Positions 1 through 7,992 of a stretch of 64,000 nt of DNA are shown one piece after another. The notes under the pieces were generated by a model. The model was not told the DNA's origin. It saw nothing but the letters and a program-made list of their open reading frames with translations, and made no database searches. The translations under genes and the position numbers were made by a program. Position 1 is the stretch's first letter; every line of letters starts with the position of its first letter. This DNA comes from Bittarella massiliensis (ex Durand et al. 2017) (GTDB lineage: Bacteria; Bacillota; Clostridia; Oscillospirales; Ruminococcaceae): the NCBI RefSeq assembly GCF_017566145.1, contig NZ_JABFCL010000005.1, positions 1 to 64,000 on the forward strand, read 5' to 3'.

Positions 1-234
1 CGGGGCCCCGCAAACGGGCTCCGTTTGCTTGGCGGCATCGGCCTTGCCAAAGCGCGGCTTTGGCATCTGCTCCGCAGAGTGGCCGCTGCCCTCTCGCTAG
101 TTTTTCAAACTTTGTAGCGGGGCCCCGCAAACGGGCTCCGTTTGCTTGGCGGCATCGGCCTTGCCAAAGCGCTGCTTTGGCATCTGCTCTGCAGAGTGGC
201 CGCTGCCCTCTCGCTAGTTTTTCAAACTTTGTAG
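1..234. repeat. Two tandem 117-bp hairpin-rich repeat units, array cut by the window edge
   Basis: Bases 1-117 and 118-234 are near-identical direct copies, and a third copy begins at 235 (CGGGGC) before diverging into coding sequence. Each unit carries a perfect stem GCAAACGG/CCGTTTGC, a second stem GCCAAAGC/GCTTTGGC and a third TCTGC/GCAGA, each with a 3-nt loop, plus the palindrome GCGGGGCCCCGC at the junction. The two differences I can see between copies (GCG to GCT, TCC to TCT) fall in hairpin loops. The tail of each unit is the last ten codons of the DUF711 gene read on the minus strand, so the repeat includes gene sequence. The array probably continues left of the window. Confidence 0.9.
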
Positions 235-1569
235 CGGGGCCGGGATGCGGCCGCCGCGGGCGATCATCTTGGCGGGGGAGGCGCAGTTGACCTTCATGAT
301 GGGGGCGCTGCCGAAGAGGCCGCCAAACTCCAGCTCCTCGCCCTCCTTCTTGCCGATGGCGGGGATAATCCGCACGGCGGTGGTCTTGGAGTTGACCATT
401 CCGATGGCGGCCTCGTCGGCGATGATGGCGCTCAAAATCTCGGCGGAGGTGTCGCCGGGCACGGCGATCATGTCCAGCCCCACCGAGCAGACGGCGGTCA
501 TGGCCTCCAGCTTTTCCAGCAGCAGGCAGCCCGAGCGGGCGGCGTCGATCATCCCCGCATCTTCCGACACCGGGATAAAGGCCCCCGAGAGGCCGCCCAC
601 GGCGGAAGAGGCCATGACGCCGCCCTTCTTTACCGCGTCGTTGAGCATGGCCAGGGCAGCGGTGGTGCCGTGGGCGCCGCACTGCTCCAGCCCGATTTCC
701 TCCAGAATGTGGGCCACGCTGTCCCCCACCGCCGGGGTGGGGGCGAGGGAGAGGTCCACAATGCCGAAGGGCACCCCCAGGGCGCGGGAGGCCTCGGCCC
801 CCACCAGCTGGCCCATGCGGGTGATCTTAAAGGCGGTCTTTTTGATCAAGTCGGCCACATCGGTCAGGTCGCCCCCCTCCATCTTGGAGAGGGCGGCCCG
901 CACCACGCCGGGGCCGGATACCCCCACATGGATGACGCAGTCGGGTTCGCCCACCCCGTGAAAGGCCCCGGCCATAAAGGGGTTGTCCTCCGGCGCGTTG
1001 CAGAAGACCACCAGCTTGGAGGGACCCACGCAGTCGCGGTCGGCGGTATTTTCGGCGCTCTGGCGGATGATCTGCCCCATCAGCCGAACGGCGTCCATGT
1101 TGATGCCCGCCTTGGTGGAGCCGATGTTGACCGACGAGCAGAGCCGGTCGGTGACCCGCAGCGCCTCGGGGATGGACTCGATGAGTTCCAGATCGCCGGG
1201 GCCAAAGCCCTTTTGCACCAGGGCGCTATACCCGCCGATGAAGTTGACCCCCACTGTTTCGGCGCAGCGCTGCAGGGTGCGGGCGTACTGTACCGGGTCG
1301 CCGCCACTGGCGGCCAGCAGCATGGCGATGGGGGTGACCGAGATGCGCTTGTTGATGATGGGAATGCCGTACTTGCCCTCGATCTCCTCCCCTACCTTGA
1401 CCAGGTCGCGGGCGCGGGTGGTGATCTTCTGGTAGATTTTTTCGCAGGAGCGGTCGATGTCGGGATCGGCGCAGTCCAGCAGGGAGATGCCCATGGTGAT
1501 GGTGCGGATGTCCAGGCTCTCCTCCTGGATCATCTTGATGGTCTCGAGTATTTCGTTGGTGCTGATCAT
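214..1569 (-). CDS. UPF0210/DUF711 (PFL family) protein
   Basis: A 451-aa protein matching the DUF711/UPF0210 family over its whole length, including the family-typical C-terminus around RGGRIPAP and the glycine-rich central region. The family is widespread in Firmicutes and archaea; its reaction is not known to me. The ATG start follows a GGGAGGG site at good distance, 12 bases after the ACT-domain gene, so the two form an operon. That pairing is conserved in many genomes and suggests that the ACT protein senses a ligand for it. Its last ten codons and stop lie inside the 117-bp tandem repeat, so this gene end is also copied downstream. Family assignment is firm, function open. Confidence 0.9.
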   Translation of the reverse strand: MISTNEILETIKMIQEESLDIRTITMGISLLDCADPDIDRSCEKIYQKITTRARDLVKVGEEIEGKYGIPIINKRISVTPIAMLLAASGGDPVQYARTLQRCAETVGVNFIGGYSALVQKGFGPGDLELIESIPEALRVTDRLCSSVNIGSTKAGINMDAVRLMGQIIRQSAENTADRDCVGPSKLVVFCNAPEDNPFMAGAFHGVGEPDCVIHVGVSGPGVVRAALSKMEGGDLTDVADLIKKTAFKITRMGQLVGAEASRALGVPFGIVDLSLAPTPAVGDSVAHILEEIGLEQCGAHGTTAALAMLNDAVKKGGVMASSAVGGLSGAFIPVSEDAGMIDAARSGCLLLEKLEAMTAVCSVGLDMIAVPGDTSAEILSAIIADEAAIGMVNSKTTAVRIIPAIGKKEGEELEFGGLFGSAPIMKVNCASPAKMIARGGRIPAPLQSLKN

Positions 1570-1581
1570 GAGCGGCCCTCC

Positions 1582-1851
1582 CTAAATGCGGTGCATCGAG
1601 TTGAAGATGTCCTCGTGCATCAGGTTGATTTGCAGGCCCCTCTCCTGACCCAGCGCTTCCAGGCGGGCGCGCAGCGCGGAGAGCTCCAGGTTGCACTTGG
1701 AGATGTCCACCACCATGATCATGGCGAAGATGTCCCCCAGGATGGACTGGGTCACGTCCTGCACGTTGGCGTTGGCCTCGGCACAGACGGTGCTGACAGC
1801 CGCCAGGATACCCACGGTGTCCTTGCCGATAACAGAGATAACAGCTTTCAT
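1582..1851 (-). CDS. ACT domain protein, UPF0237 family
   Basis: An 89-aa single-ACT-domain protein. The N-terminus (MKAVISVIGKDTVGILAAVS) is the classic ACT beta-strand/GKDxxGI loop that binds amino acids or similar small ligands, and the rest fits the UPF0237 (GcvR-like) family at its normal length. A GAGGAAG ribosome site precedes the ATG. It is the first gene of a two-gene unit with the downstream DUF711 protein, and probably acts as its regulatory partner (inference). No DNA-binding domain is present, so it is not a transcription factor by itself. Confidence 0.88.
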   Translation of the reverse strand: MKAVISVIGKDTVGILAAVSTVCAEANANVQDVTQSILGDIFAMIMVVDISKCNLELSALRARLEALGQERGLQINLMHEDIFNSMHRI

Positions 1852-1878
1852 CTTTTCTTCCTCACTTTGCTTCTATTT

Positions 1879-1902
1879 TGAAAGGCCGCCCGCCGGGGCG
1901 GC
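1879..1902 (-). terminator. Possible terminator after nadE
   Basis: On the minus strand, GCCGCCC/GGGCGGC forms a 7-bp stem with a 4-nt loop (plus-strand 1885-1902) followed by CTTTCAAAAT. The U-run is poor, so readthrough from nadE into the ACT-domain gene is possible. Confidence 0.45.
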
Positions 1903-1922
1903 GAACAGACGGGTGACGGGGG

Positions 1923-3701
1923 TCAGACCTGAATGGCCTCCACCGCCTCTAAAAAGGTTTGGGAACCCATGTCGCCGGGCATGGCAAAGGCACCGCCCGA
2001 GAGGGTGACCTCGGTGATGACGGCACACTCGGGGGCGCAGACCCGCTTGAACTGGGAGGCGCAAAACCGCTTGTAGAAGAGGCCCAGCTTCTCCTTGATG
2101 TAAGCGCCGGTATAGCGCTCGCCAAAGGCCGCGCAGGCGTAGTAAAAAATCTTCTCCGGGGGCAGGCCGTAGCGCAGGTGGTGGTAGAGGATGAAGTCCA
2201 ACAGGTCGTATTCCCCCAGAATCTCCTCGGTCTTCTGGGCGATGTTGCCGAACTCGTCAGGGGGGAGTAGCTCCGGGCTGACAGGGGTGTCCAGGATGTC
2301 CTGAATGAAGGGGGCGGCCTTGGCAAAGCGCTCCTTCAGCCGCCGGCAGACGGCCCGCACCAAGGTCTTGGGCAGGCAGATGTTGACGTTGAAGTTGGCC
2401 AGGGCGTCGCCGCCAAAGGTGCAAAAGCCCAATGCCGCCTCCGACAGGTCGCCGGTCCCCACCACCAGGGCCCCGGTCTCGTTGGCGATGTCCAGGCAGA
2501 TCTGGGTGCGCTCCCTGGCCTGGGCGTTTTCAAAGGTGACGTTGTGGCTTTTGGGGTCGTGGCCGATGTCGGCAAAGTGCGCCTCCACCGCCGGGCCGAT
2601 GGGAATTTTGCGCAGCCGGGCGCCCACCGCCTCGCAGAGCTTTTCGGCGTTTGACTTGGTGCGCTGCGAGGTGCCAAAACCGGGCATAGTCACCGCGGTG
2701 ATGGCCGAGCGGGGCAGCCCCAGCCGGTCGCAGGCCCCGGCGGCCACCAGCAGCGCCAGGGTGGAGTCCAGCCCGCCGGAGAGGGCCACCACCAGCTCTT
2801 TGATGCCGGTGTTCTCCATCCGCACCGCCAGGCTTTTGACCTGCAGGGAGAACAGCTCGTCGAGCTGCTCAGGGCGGGTGATGAAGGGGTTTTGCCCCAG
2901 GGGGCGCAGCAGCTTTTTGCCGCCGGTTCGCACCGGTACCGAAAAGGCGGGTTCGGGCGGCCGGAAGGCGGGGAGGCGTTGCCCCCGCCGGTACCCGGCA
3001 ATGATGTCCAGGTCCACGTCACAGACGGCCGCGGGGGGCCCGCTCACCGCCTGGGCAAAGGCCAGCAGCCGGTCGCACTCGAAGACGGCGGTCTGGGCGC
3101 TGAAGAGACGGGGGGCGGACGAGTCGCCCTCGCCCCCCTGGGAGAGGACACAGCAGATCCCCAAAGCCGCGCTGACCTCTTTGATCTGGCGCAATACCCG
3201 GTCGCCGTAGCCCAGCCGGTCGGGTTCGCAGGCGCAGAGGAGGAGAAGGCCGGCCCCGCTCTCCGCAATCTCCCGCGCGTAGAGGGAGAGTTGCGCCGGA
3301 TCGCCGAAGAAGAGGGCGGCGGTGCCGCCGCCCACCGAGAAGGTGGGGAGGGGGCGGCCCAGTTCGGTCTCGGCGGGGAGTTCCAGCAGCAGCTGCCCCT
3401 CCCGGTAGAGGTAGGCGCGCTCCCCGCCGGGGGCGGGGGCGGTGAAGAGGAACAGCCCCCCCAGCGCCGCCAGCTTGGCGCCGAGGTAGGGGTGCAGTTC
3501 CCCGGCGGTCCGGGCAAACTGGCCGTTTTGAGCCAACTCGCCCAGCGAGCCGCCGGTGAGGGTGTATTTGGGCAGCAGCACCAGGTCGGGGGCGCGATCC
3601 CCCAACTGCTGGGCCGCCTCGATCAGGGCCTCGGCGCTTTTGTGCATGTCCCCCAGGGAGATGCGGGAGGTGAGCGCCGCCACCCGTACAATGCTTTCCA
3701 A
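1923..3701 (-). CDS. nadE: NAD+ synthetase with degenerate glutaminase domain
   Basis: Forms NAD+ from deamido-NAD+ and ATP. I place the start at TTG 3701 (592 aa), 8 nt after GAGGAGG; the longer open frame upstream is low-complexity and matches nothing. Residues about 1-265 are a nitrilase-type amidase domain and 275-592 the synthetase, with the PP-loop SGGLDS (308-313) and GTGDLSE (416-421). In glutamine-dependent NadE the amidase uses a Glu-Lys-Cys triad. Here the expected PEL..TGY motif reads PKYTLTG (Glu to Lys45), the VPK..LPNY Lys aligns with Ala110, and the expected ICEDLW Cys region reads LFFGDP (about 130-134). The domain is therefore probably inactive and the enzyme uses free ammonia or a partner. 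The synthetase domain looks intact. Confidence 0.9.
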   Translation of the reverse strand: MESIVRVAALTSRISLGDMHKSAEALIEAAQQLGDRAPDLVLLPKYTLTGGSLGELAQNGQFARTAGELHPYLGAKLAALGGLFLFTAPAPGGERAYLYREGQLLLELPAETELGRPLPTFSVGGGTAALFFGDPAQLSLYAREIAESGAGLLLLCACEPDRLGYGDRVLRQIKEVSAALGICCVLSQGGEGDSSAPRLFSAQTAVFECDRLLAFAQAVSGPPAAVCDVDLDIIAGYRRGQRLPAFRPPEPAFSVPVRTGGKKLLRPLGQNPFITRPEQLDELFSLQVKSLAVRMENTGIKELVVALSGGLDSTLALLVAAGACDRLGLPRSAITAVTMPGFGTSQRTKSNAEKLCEAVGARLRKIPIGPAVEAHFADIGHDPKSHNVTFENAQARERTQICLDIANETGALVVGTGDLSEAALGFCTFGGDALANFNVNICLPKTLVRAVCRRLKERFAKAAPFIQDILDTPVSPELLPPDEFGNIAQKTEEILGEYDLLDFILYHHLRYGLPPEKIFYYACAAFGERYTGAYIKEKLGLFYKRFCASQFKRVCAPECAVITEVTLSGGAFAMPGDMGSQTFLEAVEAIQV

Positions 3702-3861
3702 AAAAGAGACCTCCTCGCTAAAAAGAGATGGGGCCCCCGGCTCAAACAGTGCCGCTCGAGGCGGGGGGAAGGGGGCCGTGGGCCGGCGCGCAGTCCCGCA
3801 AAAACAGGGGGGAGGGGCCGCCGGCCGCCGGGGTCGCCCCGGCGAACACCGCCATGCGGCC

Positions 3862-3890
3862 ATTATAGCATATTTTCCCGCCCAAAAACA
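3862..3890 (-). promoter_or_regulatory. Extended -10 promoter for nadE
   Basis: The minus strand reads TGCTATAAT (TATAAT at 3867-3862), an extended -10, with a weak TGTTTT 17 nt upstream. It leaves a leader of about 150 nt before the TTG start. The 335-base divergent gap 3702-4036 holds this promoter, the oppositely directed lrp promoter, and otherwise only GC-rich leader sequence. Confidence 0.6.
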
Positions 3891-3946
3891 CCGTGTAGGG
3901 GCAGAAAAATGCGTCCGGCGGAGGGTTTTTGCCCGGTGCATCCCCC

Positions 3947-3975
3947 TTGTGCGCGGGGGCAAAAGGGAGTATACT
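3947..3975 (+). promoter_or_regulatory. Promoter for the Lrp/aminotransferase pair
   Basis: TTGTGC (3947-3952), a 17-nt spacer and TATACT (3970-3975) lie 61 nt upstream of the Lrp start. The nadE promoter is about 80 bp away on the other strand, so one regulator could control both. Confidence 0.65.
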
Positions 3976-4036
3976 GTTTACTCAATCAGCCCCCTTTGCC
4001 GGGGTTGGAAAAAAGATGTGAAGGAGTGAGTGACGG

Positions 4037-4516
4037 ATGGACAAATTACTGAAGATCTTACGGCGCAACGGCATGATGGAGGTGGCGCAGCTGGCGCTGC
4101 TTTTGGACCAGAGCGAGGCGGAGGTGGAAGAGCGGCTTCGCCAGCTGGAAGAGGACGGGGTCATCAAGGGCTACCGGGCGGTCATCGATTTTGAAGAGAC
4201 CGAGGAGAACCATGTGGAGGCCCTGGTGGACCTGAAGGTGACCCCCCGCAAGGACTGCGGCTTTGACTACGTGGCCGACAAGATCGCCCAGATGAAGGAA
4301 GTGGATTCCCTCTACCTGATGAGCGGCGGCTACGACCTGTCGGTTCACATTTCCGGCAAGACCTTTCAGGACATCGCCATGATGGTGGCTAAGAAGCTCT
4401 CCACCATCGACGGGGTGACCGGCACCGCCACCCACTTTGTCCTCAAGAAATACAAGGAGGACGACATCCTCTTCTGCGGTGAAAAACGCGATGAAAGGGG
4501 ACTCACCAACCTGTGA
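4037..4516 (+). CDS. Lrp/AsnC family transcriptional regulator
   Basis: A 159-aa protein with the standard two-part Lrp layout. Residues about 1-55 form a winged helix-turn-helix (MDKLLKILRRNGMMEVAQLA, then LRQLEEDGVIKGYRAVID), and 60-145 an effector-binding RAM domain ending in the usual TATHFVLKKYK. Lrp proteins sense amino acids and often control neighbouring amino-acid genes. The stop overlaps the aminotransferase start (GTGA), so the two are translationally coupled and the aminotransferase is the obvious target, along with its own promoter. The effector cannot be read from the sequence. Confidence 0.9.
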   Translation: MDKLLKILRRNGMMEVAQLALLLDQSEAEVEERLRQLEEDGVIKGYRAVIDFEETEENHVEALVDLKVTPRKDCGFDYVADKIAQMKEVDSLYLMSGGYDLSVHISGKTFQDIAMMVAKKLSTIDGVTGTATHFVLKKYKEDDILFCGEKRDERGLTNL

Positions 4517-5691
4517 TTGACTACAACAAAATTCTCTCCAACAAAATTTTGCAGGTGAAGCCCTCCGGCATCCGCAAGTTTTTCGACATCGCCGCCGAGA
4601 TGGAGGGAGTCATCTCCCTCGGGGTGGGGGAGCCCGACTTCGACACCCCTTACTCGGTGCGCCAGGCCGGTATTAAAAGCCTGGAAGAGGGCAAGACCTG
4701 GTACACCGCCAACGCCGGCCTGGCCCCCCTGCGGGAGGGGATCGCCCGCTACCTGCAGCGCCGGTTTGACGGCCTCACCTACGACCCCAGCGACGAAATC
4801 CTGGTCACGGTGGGGGGCAGCGAGGCCATCGACATCGCCATTCGCGCCCTGGTCAACCCCGGGGACGAGGTGATCATCCCCGAGCCCAGCTTTGTCTGCT
4901 ACACCCCCATCGTCCAGCTGGCCGGCGGGGTGCCGGTGCCCATCCCCACCAGGGAGGAAAACGAGTTTCGCCTCACCGCCCAGGAACTGAAGGACGCCCT
5001 CACCGAGCGCACCAAGCTGCTGGTGCTCCCCTTCCCCAACAACCCCACCGGCGCGGTGATGGAGCGGCGCCACCTGGAGGAGATTGCCCAGGTGCTGCGG
5101 GGGACCGACGTGATGGTCCTCTCCGACGAGATTTACGCCGAACTGACCTACGGCGGGCTGAAGCACACCCCCTTTGCAAACATTGAGGGGATGTGGGAGC
5201 GCACCATCACCGTCAACGGCTTCTCCAAGGCCTTTGCCATGACCGGATGGCGGCTGGGTTACGCCTGCTGCCCGGCCCCCATCCTCGCCCAGATGAAAAA
5301 GGCCCACCAGTTCGCCATCATGTGCGCCCCCACCGTCAGCCAGTACGCCGCGCTGGAGGCCATCAACAACTGCGACGACAGCATCGAGGAGATGAAGGAG
5401 GAGTACGACAGCCGCCGGCGCTACATCGTCGACGCCTTCAACAAGTTGGGGCTGCCCTGCTTTACCCCCAAGGGGGCCTTCTACGTCTTCCCCTGCATCC
5501 GTTCCACCGGGATGTCCTCCGCCCAGTTCTGCGAAGAGCTGCTCTACTCCAAAAAGATCGCGGTGGTGCCGGGAGACGCCTTCGGCGAGAGCGGGGAGGG
5601 CTTTGTCCGGGTGAGCTACTCCTACGCCCTCTCCCACCTGAAAAAGGCGATCAAGCGCATCGGCGAGTTTCTGGACCAGCGGCGGGGATAA
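4513..5691 (+). CDS. PLP-dependent class I/II aminotransferase
   Basis: A 392-aa fold-type I aminotransferase. The PLP lysine is in NGFSKAFAMTGWRLGY (Lys239). FPNNPTGAV, SDEIYAELTY and the C-terminal FVRVSYSYA arginine motif that holds the substrate carboxylate are all present. The nearest known subgroup is the aspartate/aromatic/PatA-like enzymes of Firmicutes. It starts at GTG 4513, overlapping the Lrp stop by four bases. A terminator follows within 20 bases, so lrp plus this gene is a complete operon. Substrate specificity cannot be called. Confidence 0.9.
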   Translation: MIDYNKILSNKILQVKPSGIRKFFDIAAEMEGVISLGVGEPDFDTPYSVRQAGIKSLEEGKTWYTANAGLAPLREGIARYLQRRFDGLTYDPSDEILVTVGGSEAIDIAIRALVNPGDEVIIPEPSFVCYTPIVQLAGGVPVPIPTREENEFRLTAQELKDALTERTKLLVLPFPNNPTGAVMERRHLEEIAQVLRGTDVMVLSDEIYAELTYGGLKHTPFANIEGMWERTITVNGFSKAFAMTGWRLGYACCPAPILAQMKKAHQFAIMCAPTVSQYAALEAINNCDDSIEEMKEEYDSRRRYIVDAFNKLGLPCFTPKGAFYVFPCIRSTGMSSAQFCEELLYSKKIAVVPGDAFGESGEGFVRVSYSYALSHLKKAIKRIGEFLDQRRG

Positions 5692-5708
5692 AACGAGATC
5701 AAACGGCA

Positions 5709-5741
5709 CGGGCCGCGACCGAAGGGGCCGCGGCCCGTTTT
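5709..5741 (+). terminator. Terminator after aminotransferase
   Basis: A perfect 9-bp stem CGGGCCGCG (5709-5717) / CGCGGCCCG (5729-5737) with an 11-nt loop and TTTT. Confidence 0.8.
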
Positions 5742-5761
5742 GAGGAATGGGGGATGAAACG

Positions 5762-6901
5762 ATGTGCGATGAACTGGTCTCGGTGATCAAGACCCCGCAC
5801 TACGGACGGGAGGCGGCGGTGGCCGCCGTCCGCCGCCACTTTGCGGCCCTGGGGGTGGGGGAGCAGGTGGGGCCGGCCACCCGCGCCCTCATCAAGCCCA
5901 ACTTGCTGATGAAGCGGGCCCCCGAGGGGGCCACCACCACCCACCCCGATTTGGTGTACGCGGCGGTGGTCTGCCTGCAGGAACTGGGGGTGCGGGAGAT
6001 CGTCATCGCCGACAGCCCCGGCGGTCCCTATACCGAGAGCGCCCTGCGGGGCATCTACCGCACCTGCGGGATGGAGCAGGTGGCCCGGGACACCGGCGCC
6101 CGCCTCAACTTCGACCTGGGGGAGGGGGAGCGGGAGAACCCCGCCGGGGTGAAGGCCAAGAAGTTTGCCGTCATCGCCCCCATCTGCCGGGCCAACTTCA
6201 TCGTGGACCTGGCCAAGTGCAAGACCCACTGTATGACCACCCTTTCCGGCGGGGTGAAAAACCTCTTCGGCAGCATTCCCGGCCTGCAAAAGCCGCGGAT
6301 GCACTATCGCTTCCCCGAGACCGAGGACTTCTCCCAGATGCTCTTGGACCTCTGCGGTGCGGTGCGGCCCGATTTGGTGCTGGTGGACGCGGTGGAGTGC
6401 ATGGAGGGGGACGGCCCCTCCAGCGGGGTGAAAAAGCAGGTGGGGCTGACCCTGTGCAGCCGCAGCCCCTACGCCGTGGATGAGTGCCTCTGCCAGCTGA
6501 TGGGCTTTTCCCCAAAGCAGGTGGCCACGGTGCGCCTGGCCCGGGAGCAGGGGATCTTCGGTGGGGAGGTGGCCCTGACGGGGGATGAGGACGCCCTGCA
6601 AAACTGCCGCTTTCAGCGGCCCCGCTCCTCCACTGTGGACTTCATGGCCGGGGTTCCCACCCCCCTGCGCCGCCCGGCCAGGTGGGTGATGCGCACCCTC
6701 TTCACCCCCCGGCCCCTCATCGACACCGCCGCCTGTGTGGGCTGCGGAAAATGCGCCGAGAGCTGCCCGCCCCAGACCATTGTTCTGGAAGGGGGGAAGG
6801 CCCGCATCCAGAGAGAGCGCTGCATCCGCTGTTACTGCTGCCACGAGATGTGCCCGGTGGGGGCCATCCGCGTCTCCAAAAACATACTCACCAGACATTA
6901 A
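5762..6901 (+). CDS. DUF362 protein with two 4Fe-4S clusters
   Basis: About 379 aa. Residues 1-290 are a DUF362 domain (ALIKPNLLMK, ADSPGGPYT, KCKTHCMTTLSGGVKNLFG). The C-terminal 60 residues are a bacterial-type ferredoxin with CVGCGKCAESCP and CIRCYCCHEMCP, enough ligands for two [4Fe-4S] clusters. DUF362 proteins are thought to be iron-sulfur redox proteins; the substrate is unknown. I prefer ATG 5762 because ATG 5747 directly abuts its purine-rich site, but the latter would add five residues. It lies between a terminator and ispE (21-nt gap), probably co-transcribed with ispE. Confidence 0.88.
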   Translation: MCDELVSVIKTPHYGREAAVAAVRRHFAALGVGEQVGPATRALIKPNLLMKRAPEGATTTHPDLVYAAVVCLQELGVREIVIADSPGGPYTESALRGIYRTCGMEQVARDTGARLNFDLGEGERENPAGVKAKKFAVIAPICRANFIVDLAKCKTHCMTTLSGGVKNLFGSIPGLQKPRMHYRFPETEDFSQMLLDLCGAVRPDLVLVDAVECMEGDGPSSGVKKQVGLTLCSRSPYAVDECLCQLMGFSPKQVATVRLAREQGIFGGEVALTGDEDALQNCRFQRPRSSTVDFMAGVPTPLRRPARWVMRTLFTPRPLIDTAACVGCGKCAESCPPQTIVLEGGKARIQRERCIRCYCCHEMCPVGAIRVSKNILTRH

Positions 6902-6922
6902 AAGCGAGAGGAGGGCGCGCCC

Positions 6923-7807
6923 ATGGACGGTTTGCACCTGCGGGCCAACGCCAAAATCAACCTGTCTTTGGACATCCTCGGCCGGCGGCCGGACGGATAC
7001 CACGAGATGGATATGGTGATGCAGACGATCACCCTCTACGACGAGATCACCCTGTACCGGAGGCCGTCGGGCATCTCCCTCACCGGGGACGACCCGACCC
7101 TGCCCTGCGACGAGGGAAACATCGCCCACCGGGCCGCCCGCGCCTTTTTTGAGCGGACCGGTCTGGCGGGCGGCTGCGCCATCCACATCCAAAAGCATAT
7201 CCCCGCCCAGGCGGGGTTGGGGGGCGGCAGCAGTGACGGCGCGGCGGTGCTGCGGGGGCTGAATGTGCTGTACGGCGCGGGGCTCACCACCCCCCAGCTC
7301 TGCGAGGTGGGGGCCAGGGTGGGGGCCGACATCCCCTTTCTGGTGTTGGGGGGCACCGCCCGGGTGGGGGGATTCGGCGAGAAACTGACCCCTCTTCCCC
7401 CGCTGGGGGATTGCTTTGTCCTCCTCTCCAAGCCGGAGGAGGGGGTCTCCACCGGGGCGGCCTTTGCCGCCTTTGACGGGGCGGAAAATCCCCCCCGCCC
7501 CGACACCCGGCTGCTGCTGGCCGCCCTGGCGGCGGGGGACCTGCCCGCTTTGGGACAGGCCCTGAAAAACGCCATGCAGCTGCCGGGGGTGGTGCCGCCG
7601 GCGGTCTGGGAGATCGTCCGCCGGATGGGGGAGGAGGGGGCTCTGGGGGCCTGTATGAGCGGCAGTGGCTCGGCGGTCTTCGGCCTCTTTGACCGGGAGG
7701 AGCCCGCCCGCCGGGCCGCAGCGGCGCTGCGGGCACTATACCCCCAGACCGCCCTCTGTCGCCCCGCCCCCTTCGGGGTGACCGACAGCCGGGGACAGTT
7801 GGTCTAG
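6923..7807 (+). CDS. ispE: 4-diphosphocytidyl-2-C-methyl-D-erythritol kinase
   Basis: A 294-aa GHMP kinase of the MEP isoprenoid pathway. It phosphorylates CDP-ME on the 2-hydroxyl in the cytoplasm. It begins with the IspE signature (RANAKINLSLDILGRRPDGYH); the ATP-binding loop PAQAGLGGGSSDGAA is near 95 and the C-terminal GSGSAVFGLF closes the fold. Length is normal. The ATG follows AGAGGAGG. It sits before spoIIR, and the genome evidently uses the MEP route. Confidence 0.95.
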   Translation: MDGLHLRANAKINLSLDILGRRPDGYHEMDMVMQTITLYDEITLYRRPSGISLTGDDPTLPCDEGNIAHRAARAFFERTGLAGGCAIHIQKHIPAQAGLGGGSSDGAAVLRGLNVLYGAGLTTPQLCEVGARVGADIPFLVLGGTARVGGFGEKLTPLPPLGDCFVLLSKPEEGVSTGAAFAAFDGAENPPRPDTRLLLAALAAGDLPALGQALKNAMQLPGVVPPAVWEIVRRMGEEGALGACMSGSGSAVFGLFDREEPARRAAAALRALYPQTALCRPAPFGVTDSRGQLV

Positions 7808-7866
7808 GCTCCGCGAGGGCTGCCGACGGGGTGGGGCGGGAAAACGGCCCTGGCTTTCCTCTCTCG

Positions 7867-7902
7867 CTCTTACCCTTGCCCTTGCCCTTGCCCTTACCTT
7901 TG
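7867..7902 (+). repeat. CCCTTG hexanucleotide repeat upstream of spoIIR
   Basis: Three perfect CCCTTG units (7873-7890) are flanked by one-mismatch units on both sides (CCCTTA, CCTTTG), giving about six hexamers. They lie 30-70 bp upstream of the predicted spoIIR -10 box, in the ispE-spoIIR gap. Confidence 0.8.
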
Positions 7903-7910
7903 CTCTGCCG

Positions 7911-7939
7911 GCGGCAAAAAAATATTTTTCAGGTATAAT
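7911..7939 (+). promoter_or_regulatory. Possible spoIIR promoter
   Basis: A good TATAAT (7934-7939) has only a poor GCGGCA at the -35 position 17 nt upstream. SpoIIR is sigma-F dependent in Bacillus, but I do not see a clean sigma-F pair here, so the controlling sigma factor is uncertain. Confidence 0.4.
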
Positions 7940-7992
7940 TGGCAAAAAAGCGCTTCATACTCTCCCCAGACCAATCGGAAGGGGCGTTTTCA

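Noticed and set aside
3702..3962. N-terminal extension of nadE
   Set aside because: The extension is Arg/Pro/Cys-rich without homology, the nadE -10 box lies inside it, and TTG 3701 has an ideal ribosome site.
7931..7940. GGTATAATTG as a sigma-F -10 element for spoIIR
   Set aside because: Key positions of the sigma-F consensus do not fit and there is no matching -35, so I left the sigma factor open.
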